The notes under the pieces were generated by a model. That model was given only the letters and a program-made list of their open reading frames with translations, had not been told where the DNA came from and searched no databases. From UBA9647 sp035506075 (lineage in GTDB: Bacteria; Bacteroidota; Ignavibacteria; UBA10030), in assembly GCA_035506075.1 (NCBI GenBank), contig DATJQB010000374.1:1-7669 (forward strand): DNA of 7,669 nucleotides, written 5' to 3'. Below, piece by piece: positions 1 through 4,839 of the stretch; position 1 is the first letter of the stretch; each line of letters starts with the position of its first letter. Made by a program: the position numbers and the translations under genes.

Positions 1-496
1 GCGCCTCGATGTAGTCGATCTTGTCGGCCGGGATGACAAAGACGCGCGTTCCGTCGCGCACGAGCACGCGTTCTGCGGTCTCTCCCCTGGGCCTTGCGGA
101 ACTCACAAGTTCCTGCTGATCGGGGAACTCACGCTTCTCGAGTTTCTCCTTGGCCCGCTCCAATGCTTCTTCGAAGCGCTCGCGGCTGAACGGCTTGAGA
201 AGGTAATCAACGGCATGCACTTCAAAGGCCTTGACCGCATATTGTTCGTACGCCGTAATGAAGATCACCACGACGTCCGACTCGATAAGTTCGAGCACTT
301 CAAAGCCGTTCAGTTTCGGCATTTGTACATCGAGGAAGAGGAGGTCGGGCTTCAGCTCGGTGACGGCCTTGACAGCCTCGAATCCGTTGGAGCACTCCGC
401 CGCGATTTCAATCTCCACATGATCGGCGAGATACTCGCGAATGATACTCCGGGCGAGGACTTCATCATCGACAACGATTGCGCGAATTGTATCCAT
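1..496 (-). CDS. LytTR-family response regulator (partial, C-terminus beyond window)
   Basis: Cytoplasmic two-component response regulator that would be phosphorylated by the kinase encoded just upstream and then bind DNA through a LytTR domain. The visible 165 residues hold a complete receiver domain (about 4-120). The acidic pair is Asp10-Asp11 in VVDDE, the phosphoacceptor is Asp56 in LFLDVQMP, the switch Thr81 lies in FITAYE, and Lys101 lies in YLLKPF. A charged linker (about 105-145) follows, then the first strands of a LytTR domain (VRDGTRVFVIPADKIDYIEA) up to the window edge. About 80-90 residues are probably missing, judging from the usual family length of about 240-260. Start: ATG at 496 gives MDTIRAIVVDDE, typical of the family. 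An in-frame ATG two codons upstream (502) is equally possible, and neither has a clear ribosome binding site. It lies 89 bp downstream of the kinase stop, on the same strand. The family assignment is firm; the target genes are unknown. Confidence 0.95.
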   Translation of the reverse strand, partial: MDTIRAIVVDDEVLARSIIREYLADHVEIEIAAECSNGFEAVKAVTELKPDLLFLDVQMPKLNGFEVLELIESDVVVIFITAYEQYAVKAFEVHAVDYLLKPFSRERFEEALERAKEKLEKREFPDQQELVSSARPRGETAERVLVRDGTRVFVIPADKIDYIEA

Positions 497-539
497 GGTC
501 ATCGTAACGATAGCAAACGAGGTGCGCTATGAACAGCTG

Positions 540-567
540 GATTCAACGACCCGCCAGGATCAGAATC
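540..567 (-). other. Possible RNA stem-loop between kinase and regulator genes
   Basis: In the transcript (minus strand) GATTC and GAATC form an outer 5-bp stem, and GATCC and GGGTC form an inner 5-bp stem with one G-U wobble and a TGGC loop. The two stems are separated by 1 nt on one side and 3 nt on the other. No T-run follows, so it does not look like a complete intrinsic terminator. It could be a processing or attenuation element between two genes of one operon, or chance. Confidence 0.3.
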
Positions 568-585
568 TTACGCGGGAAGGAAGAT

Positions 586-1698
586 TCAGTGTGTTACCAC
601 AGCGGGGGTGTTGACCGGAGATGCACGCCTGATCCCGATGCCTGTCTGTGCCGGGAGCCAGAGGTCGGAGCGAAACACGCCGTCGCTCTCCGATGTCTGA
701 AGTTGAGCGTCATCTTTGTAGATCGCACGCAGCCGCTTGGTGACGTTGTCCAGGCCGAGTCCCCCTTTGCCCTTTCTCGGCCGGTCGGGGTCGATCGGAT
801 TTTCGATGCGAAGGTGGAGCACGCTGCCGCGCCATTCAGCTTCCATCGAGATCGTTCCGCCGTCCAGCATGTGGGCAATCCCGTGATGCACGGCGTTCTC
901 GATCAGCGGTTGAAGGATGAGCGGGGGGACCATGCAATCCTTGCAAACGTCCTCGATTTTCTGGACGATCTGCAGACGTGCGCCATAGCGAATCTGTTCG
1001 ATCTCGAGAAAACTCAGCGACATCGAGATTTCCTCTTCGAGGCGGATGAACTCATTCGAACCAAGTCGCAGGCTTTTCCGGAGGAAGTCCGCCAGGCGCA
1101 GCGTCATCGCACGGACTGCCGCAGGATCCTGTGTCGCGAGAGCGCTGATGGAATTGAGACTGTTGAAGAGGAAGTGCGGGTTGATCTGTGCGCGCAGCGC
1201 CTTTAGTTCCGCTTCCTGTGCGAAGATCCGCGACTGAAGCTCGCGCTGTTCCGATTCTTTCGACGCTTCGAAGGTGACAATCAGGTAATGGACGGCGACC
1301 GTGAGGCTGTAGAGGATGAATCCCACGCCGATGAACAGGGGAGCTTTCGCGAGAACATGCACCCGCAGCGCTTTCCACGCCAGGGCGTTCTGAAGCAGCA
1401 TGACCCATCCCGCTGAAATGGTAACCCAGACAAGGATCGTCAGCACTGCTGCCATCGCCTGGACAATCATCACCTGTGTAAACGGCGTCTTCTGGAGCGG
1501 ATACACGCGGCACACATACCACGACGAAAGGCAGATGGCGCCGTAGACCATCATGAGCGGGACGGCGACGGCGAGTGCTTCAAGCCACGTAAAATCATCG
1601 TGCGGCAGCGCGAGCACTGCCGCAAGCATGACGCCGAAGATCAGCCAGCCAAGCAGATAGATGCTGAGACGTTCCTGATATGCGATGATCGGGTGCAT
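586..1698 (-). CDS. LytS-type sensor histidine kinase, four membrane helices
   Basis: Membrane sensor kinase of the His_kinase (PF06580)/LytS class, expected to autophosphorylate and pass phosphate to the LytTR regulator encoded next. It is 370 residues long. Four hydrophobic segments are visible at about 12-32, 41-62, 75-103 and 118-141, joined by very short loops, so there is no sizeable extracytoplasmic sensor domain. A helical linker (145-172, rich in E, K, Q and R) leads into the H-box, INPHFLFNSLNS, with phosphoacceptor His175. The HATPase domain follows, with an N-box (LQPLIENAVHHG, 262-273) and a glycine-rich G-box (GKGGLGLDNVTKRL, 310-323). All key residues are present. The start codon lies 3 bp after the stop of the LiaF-like gene and has no well-placed Shine-Dalgarno sequence, which suggests translational coupling. 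The signal sensed is not visible. Tight linkage to the LiaF-like membrane protein suggests an envelope cue. Confidence 0.95.
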   Translation of the reverse strand: MHPIIAYQERLSIYLLGWLIFGVMLAAVLALPHDDFTWLEALAVAVPLMMVYGAICLSSWYVCRVYPLQKTPFTQVMIVQAMAAVLTILVWVTISAGWVMLLQNALAWKALRVHVLAKAPLFIGVGFILYSLTVAVHYLIVTFEASKESEQRELQSRIFAQEAELKALRAQINPHFLFNSLNSISALATQDPAAVRAMTLRLADFLRKSLRLGSNEFIRLEEEISMSLSFLEIEQIRYGARLQIVQKIEDVCKDCMVPPLILQPLIENAVHHGIAHMLDGGTISMEAEWRGSVLHLRIENPIDPDRPRKGKGGLGLDNVTKRLRAIYKDDAQLQTSESDGVFRSDLWLPAQTGIGIRRASPVNTPAVVTH

Positions 1699-1701
1699 GG
1701 A

Positions 1702-2397
1702 TCAGTTCTTGATCTCCACACCGCCCATGATCGAATAACCCTTCACGATGAGTTTCTTGTTTGTCTCGGATTGAATCGGCCTGGTCTTGTCCTCAAACCC
1801 TCCAAGCACAGGGACGCCTGTCATGACGACAACCCAGTTTTCCGGCACCCAGATTTCGATGCCTCCCATGATCGCTACGACGTGCAGCACTGCCTCGGCA
1901 TCTTGGATCGCGGCCTTTCTGAAATCGAGCTCGCATCCACCCATGATTGCCGTCACTTCGCCTCCCCGGAAATCCTGCGAGTCGTTGGCGCGCTTGAATC
2001 CACCCATGAGTGCAAAGGCGTTAATCGTCGAACTATTGTCGTCGATGACGGTCCCGAACGGAAAGCGGCCGCGGGATGGGCGCCAGATCATGCTGATGCC
2101 GAGCGCGACGAGGATGAGCGGCCAGAGATCCCAGACATTGAAATAAAGAACGTCGAGACGATCGAGAAACCAGAACGATCCGACGAGCGTCCAGAACACA
2201 CCCCATGCCTTTTGCCCGGGGGTCTGGCATTGAATGATCCTGGAGATGCCGTACAAGGCGATCAGGATCGGCCAGTATCTCAGGATGTCTCCCGCGTACA
2301 CGATGCCGAGATTTTGAAGCGTGTAGAGAACGCCAAGTGCGATGATGAACAGCCCGAGCAAGAGCTGGAAACTGATTCTTGAAGTTCTTGAAGACAT
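1702..2397 (-). CDS. LiaF-like membrane protein with glycine-turn repeat domain
   Basis: 231 residues. The N-terminal half (about 11-106) has four hydrophobic helices arranged as two copies of a unit ending in a WP motif (WP at 42-43 and 92-93), like the LiaI/LiaF-like transmembrane region. The C-terminal half (115-231) resembles the LiaF C-terminal domain (DUF2154, 'cell wall-active antibiotics response'). It carries five evenly spaced hydrophobic-MGG/LGG turns at 131, 152, 177, 198 and 224 (ALMGGF, AIMGGCE, AIMGGIE, PVLGGFE, SIMGGVE), about 21-26 residues apart, as expected of a right-handed beta-solenoid. In Firmicutes LiaF restrains the LiaS kinase under unstressed conditions. A similar control of the adjacent LytS-type kinase is an inference from position and homology. 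A good ribosome binding site (AAAGGG, complement at 2405-2410) overlaps the end of the preceding gene. An alternative reading is a structural envelope protein unrelated to signalling. Confidence 0.85.
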   Translation of the reverse strand: MSSRTSRISFQLLLGLFIIALGVLYTLQNLGIVYAGDILRYWPILIALYGISRIIQCQTPGQKAWGVFWTLVGSFWFLDRLDVLYFNVWDLWPLILVALGISMIWRPSRGRFPFGTVIDDNSSTINAFALMGGFKRANDSQDFRGGEVTAIMGGCELDFRKAAIQDAEAVLHVVAIMGGIEIWVPENWVVVMTGVPVLGGFEDKTRPIQSETNKKLIVKGYSIMGGVEIKN

Positions 2398-2401
2398 AAT
2401 C

Positions 2402-2767
2402 TCACCCTTTGGATGTACGCCACTCCGGTTGCGGGGTCACCGCTTTCCAGACAGCATTGATGCCGAAGCCGATCAGGAGAAGCGGCCAGGAGTTGTGAAA
2501 GGTTAGTCCGAACATATGAAGAACGGACACGAAAAGCCAGAGGCCGATGAAGACCCAGAAAAATCCTTTGCGCCGCTGCCGCGGGGTGTCGGCCTCGAAT
2601 ATCCTGGCGAGCCCAAAAGCGACGACGATCAGCGGCCAGAAGTGTCCAATGGGCGCGCCGATGTAAATGAGGTCGAAATTGTCGAGCATGAACGCCAGTC
2701 CCACGAGCAGCAGAAGAACGCCCACGACGAGCGAGCCCCTGTGATGATGATCTGATTCGTATTCCAT
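2402..2767 (-). CDS. Small four-helix membrane protein, DUF5668/LiaI-LiaF TM-like
   Basis: 121 residues, almost entirely membrane-embedded, with hydrophobic segments at about 12-29, 42-57, 68-86 and 92-107. It is a paralogue of the N-terminal half of the next protein. WP motifs fall at 44-45 and 94-95 here and at 42-43 and 92-93 there, and both have a cytoplasmic-type linker with a TPxQ motif (61-64 here). The N-terminus is acidic and histidine-rich (EYESDHHHR), and the C-terminus is a short polar tail with no repeat domain. The start ATG at 2767 is preceded by AAGGAG at a good distance (complement 2774-2779). The gene ends 4 bp before the LiaF-like start. It may be a partner or small regulatory subunit of the LiaF-like protein, comparable in position to LiaI in Firmicutes, but the role is inferred. 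It lies 68 bp downstream of the methyltransferase and could be cotranscribed with it. Confidence 0.85.
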   Translation of the reverse strand: MEYESDHHHRGSLVVGVLLLLVGLAFMLDNFDLIYIGAPIGHFWPLIVVAFGLARIFEADTPRQRRKGFFWVFIGLWLFVSVLHMFGLTFHNSWPLLLIGFGINAVWKAVTPQPEWRTSKG

Positions 2768-2835
2768 TGAAATCTCCTTGATCTGAACAAGTTCGTTATG
2801 ATGATGAATCTGATCGGAGCACCGCCCGTTGTATC

Positions 2836-3501
2836 TTACTTCCGCAGCGATGCCTCGAAATCAATGAGGTTGTCCTTCATCGCACACGCGCTGAAGGGAG
2901 TCCTGGAAACCATGTCCTTGAACTGTGCACTCGTGTACGCTCGTTGACGCAGCATGCCTTTGAAGGTGCGTTTCATGAACACCCCTGCCAATCCCCGCGC
3001 CTTCATCGATCTGGAGACGAAATTGTCGATGGCTTCGTCGGTGATGTCGCGTCGTAAGTCGCTCAGCCACACCCGCCCGCCGGGTTTCAAAACCCGGCAC
3101 ATTTCGTTTAATGCAACAAGCGGCTCGGTGAAGTTCTTGAACGACGATGTGCAGAGAATGAAATCGAATTCCGCGGCACCAAATGGCATCGACGATACAT
3201 CTCCGAGCCGGAAGTCAATTTCAACACCCGCTTCGCGTGCGTTCGACCGGGCAATCTCAAGGAACGTCTTGCTGATGTCCAATGCGACAACCTTGCACTG
3301 CCTGCGTTTGACAAGCTCGATGGCAAGGTATCCGGGACCAGGCGCTATTTCAAGAACCGTGCTTCCCGGTTCGATCTGATCGGCAAGGTCGTGTGCCCAA
3401 ACGCGGTACACTCCCGAGCTGTAGCGGCGGGCATTCCGGTTATACATGCGGGCGATAAACCCCTCCATCGCAGCACCTTTGTGACCTTTTGCATTCTCCA
3501 T
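2836..3501 (-). CDS. Class I SAM-dependent methyltransferase, substrate unknown
   Basis: 221-residue soluble protein of the Methyltransf_11/UbiE-like group, transferring a methyl group from S-adenosylmethionine. The Rossmann-fold motifs are clear: motif I VLEIAPGPGYLAIEL (49-63), the acidic residue ending strand 2 in VVALDIS (Asp75), GDVSSMPF (100-107) before the motif resembling post-I/II, FDFILCTSSFKNF (112-124), and RVLKPGGRVWLSDL (136-149). The C-terminal part (about 155-221) is rich in basic residues (FMKRTFKGMLRQRAY) and carries the family-variable substrate region, which I do not recognise. Start ATG at 3501 follows a GAGGAAG ribosome binding site. A 137 bp gap separates it from the cytidylyltransferase gene and 68 bp from the LiaF-type operon. 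Neither neighbour identifies the substrate. A quinone or small-molecule methyltransferase is possible from the fold but not shown. Confidence 0.9.
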   Translation of the reverse strand: MENAKGHKGAAMEGFIARMYNRNARRYSSGVYRVWAHDLADQIEPGSTVLEIAPGPGYLAIELVKRRQCKVVALDISKTFLEIARSNAREAGVEIDFRLGDVSSMPFGAAEFDFILCTSSFKNFTEPLVALNEMCRVLKPGGRVWLSDLRRDITDEAIDNFVSRSMKARGLAGVFMKRTFKGMLRQRAYTSAQFKDMVSRTPFSACAMKDNLIDFEASLRK

Positions 3502-3528
3502 GTTCGTTTCTTCCTCTGGATCCGTTTC

Positions 3529-3557
3529 CTGATAATGGTGAGAGACCTCTCCATCAA
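3529..3557 (-). promoter_or_regulatory. Weak sigma70-like promoter candidate for the methyltransferase gene
   Basis: On the minus strand TTGATG (complement 3552-3557) and TATCAG (complement 3529-3534) are spaced by 17 bp. Each matches the sigma70 consensus at 4 of 6 positions, and the predicted start would leave a leader of about 20 nt containing the ribosome binding site. A 12-bp inverted repeat (GAGAG-GT-CTCTC, 3540-3551) lies inside the spacer. If the organism is Bacteroidota, its main sigma factor recognises different boxes, which lowers confidence. Confidence 0.25.
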
Positions 3558-3638
3558 GATACTGACGCAGAGAGCGATTGTTGCGTAATTTTCGGTTAAC
3601 AGTGGTGTGGGATCGGTGAATGGAGAAACGGGGGAGGG

Positions 3639-4226
3639 CTAACGGACGGATTTGACGAATTTCCTATAATCGTCCATCGTGTCGATATCGAGTGTGGCGG
3701 CGTCGAAGGGGATTGCTGTCACCCGTTCCGGATCAAGGTCGATGATCCGCTTGGCGCCGTGATCACCCGTCAACGTGAGCAGCTCCGGAAACACCTGGCG
3801 ATGGTAGCAGGCTGGAACACCGGCTGTGCTTTCATATCCGGTGGCTATGATTGGCTTCTGGTTCGTGCACGCTTCCATCAGGTGAGAGAGGTGATCGGAG
3901 GTCACAAACGGCTGGTCGCACAGGAAGATAAGAGCGGTTTCGATGTCGGCAGGAAGCCGGGAGAGACCTTCACGAATGGAAGATGCAATCCCCTCGATCC
4001 AGCGATGATTGAAAACGATCTGCACCGGCAGGTCGTCCAGCTCGTGCTTCATCCGGTCGGATTCGAAGCCGAGGACAGCGAGAACTTCCGATGGACGCGC
4101 CGCAAGGGCGGTCTCGGCCGCGTGCCGCAGCAGACTTTTCCCCCGAAGTTGCAGAAGCTGTTTTGGCAATCCCAGCCGAGAGGAACTCCCTGCGGCCAGG
4201 ATAATGATGGCGCTTGCAGTGTTCAT
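3639..4226 (-). CDS. mocA: MocA-type molybdenum cofactor cytidylyltransferase (NTP_transf_3)
   Basis: 195-residue soluble nucleotidyltransferase. MocA joins CMP from CTP to molybdopterin-Mo, giving the cytosine dinucleotide cofactor used by xanthine dehydrogenase/CO dehydrogenase-family enzymes. The N-terminal nucleotide-binding loop is LAAGSSSRLGLPKQLL (10-25). The LAAG form, not LAGG, favours the CTP-using MocA branch over GTP-using MobA. Further family signatures are CDQPF (103-107, metal-binding Asp), TAGVPACY (134-141), GDHGAK (154-159) and the terminal DIDTMDDY (180-187). The length is normal. Start ATG at 4226 lacks a strong ribosome binding site, but no better in-frame start leaves the P-loop-like motif intact. 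It lies 69 bp after the DinB gene. The XdhC-family gene at the right edge belongs to the same maturation pathway. A related nucleotidyltransferase of another pathway cannot be fully excluded. Confidence 0.85.
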   Translation of the reverse strand: MNTASAIIILAAGSSSRLGLPKQLLQLRGKSLLRHAAETALAARPSEVLAVLGFESDRMKHELDDLPVQIVFNHRWIEGIASSIREGLSRLPADIETALIFLCDQPFVTSDHLSHLMEACTNQKPIIATGYESTAGVPACYHRQVFPELLTLTGDHGAKRIIDLDPERVTAIPFDAATLDIDTMDDYRKFVKSVR

Positions 4227-4240
4227 GAGTTTGTTTCGAA

Positions 4241-4277
4241 TGGGGTATCGATGCGACGTCCTTGTGGGACGACCCCA
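4241..4277 (-). other. Possible bulged stem-loop in the leader of the MocA gene
   Basis: In the gap between the DinB and MocA genes, TGGGGT (4241-4246) pairs with ACCCCA (4272-4277), and CGTCC (4257-4261) pairs with GGACG (4267-4271) around a 5-nt loop. Ten unpaired bases lie on one side between the two stems. No T-run follows in the transcribed direction, so it is not a standard terminator. It could fold in the mRNA leader or be chance. Confidence 0.2.
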
Positions 4278-4295
4278 CCGCTGTTCCGCTAGATG

Positions 4296-4796
4296 CTACG
4301 GAAGCGGCTGCATCCCCATGTGTGCCCATTCTTCTCTCGACGGACCGTAAATACCCGGTACCGTAAGCCCGGCCTGACGCATCAGCACCGTCATCTGCGC
4401 GCGGTGGTGGGCCTGGTGCATGATGAGAGAACTGAGTGCACCGCCCCGTTTCCACATCTCGCCATACATGTTGATCTCGTCGTTCAGCGAGGCATCTGTC
4501 CATGACCGGCGAACGGCTTCGAGGATCGATTTGGAGCTGATGTCGTACGCGGACGCAATCTCGGCAGCGACGGTCGGCGGATCGGAATCCTCTGCCGGCG
4601 CTGTGACCTGCAGTCCCATTTTCGATCCCATTTCGCTGAGCGTCAGAACAACATGCCACGCAAGAAAGCCGAGCGAGCGGCCGTCCTGGCTGACTCGCTG
4701 TTCAAGTGACTTGTCTGTGAGCGAGCGAAGGACTTTCATTGTTGAGCCGCTCTCGTTCTCCCAGTCTGCCACGAAATCTGCGATAGACCTGTACAT
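4296..4796 (-). CDS. DinB-family putative metal-dependent protein
   Basis: 166-residue protein of the DinB/YfiT-like four-helix-bundle superfamily, small soluble proteins that bind a divalent metal. Some members are thiol transferases (bacillithiol/mycothiol-dependent), but most have no known reaction. The expected metal ligands are present: His48 in FLAWHVV at the end of the first long helix, and the HxxxH pair His127 and His131 in IMHQAHHRAQM. The conserved C-terminal ending PGIYGPSREEW (147-157) is typical of one DinB subgroup. The start is well supported by AAGGAGGAG just upstream of ATG (complement 4799-4807). It follows the peptidase gene by 43 bp and precedes mocA by 69 bp, so all three are probably cotranscribed. 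There is no evident functional link to either neighbour, and the name DinB does not imply a DNA-damage role here. Confidence 0.9.
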   Translation of the reverse strand: MYRSIADFVADWENESGSTMKVLRSLTDKSLEQRVSQDGRSLGFLAWHVVLTLSEMGSKMGLQVTAPAEDSDPPTVAAEIASAYDISSKSILEAVRRSWTDASLNDEINMYGEMWKRGGALSSLIMHQAHHRAQMTVLMRQAGLTVPGIYGPSREEWAHMGMQPLP

Positions 4797-4798
4797 AA

Positions 4799-4807
4799 CT
4801 CCTCCTT
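4799..4807 (-). promoter_or_regulatory. Strong ribosome binding site of the DinB gene
   Basis: AAGGAGGAG on the minus strand ends 2 nt before the ATG, so the AAGGAGG core sits about 4-5 nt upstream. It is the strongest Shine-Dalgarno sequence in the window and fixes the start at 4796. Confidence 0.75.
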
Positions 4808-4839
4808 GGTAGAAGCCAACGTGCCGGACGGTGCTCCGA

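Noticed and set aside
529..1206. 225-codon open frame on the plus strand
   Set aside because: It lies mostly antisense to the kinase gene, whose catalytic motifs are intact; the product shows no recognisable domain and is rich in R, D, H and C as expected from a shadow frame.
1600..2382. 260-codon open frame on the plus strand
   Set aside because: It is antisense to the LiaF-like gene and the kinase start; composition is very rich in D, E, R and H with no fold signature. It reflects the codon bias of the real genes.
2768..2835. Promoter for the LiaF-type operon in the gap after the methyltransferase
   Set aside because: A CATAAC box was seen but no -35 at a suitable distance. The GAAC-N2-GTTC repeat at 2785-2794 is too short to support an operator.
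3759..4292. 177-codon open frame on the plus strand
   Set aside because: It is antisense to the cytidylyltransferase gene, whose motifs are complete.
4808..4839. GC-rich imperfect palindrome between pepF and the DinB gene
   Set aside because: Pairing is limited to about 3-4 bp around GCCGGACGGTGC and there is no T-run, so it is not a convincing terminator.
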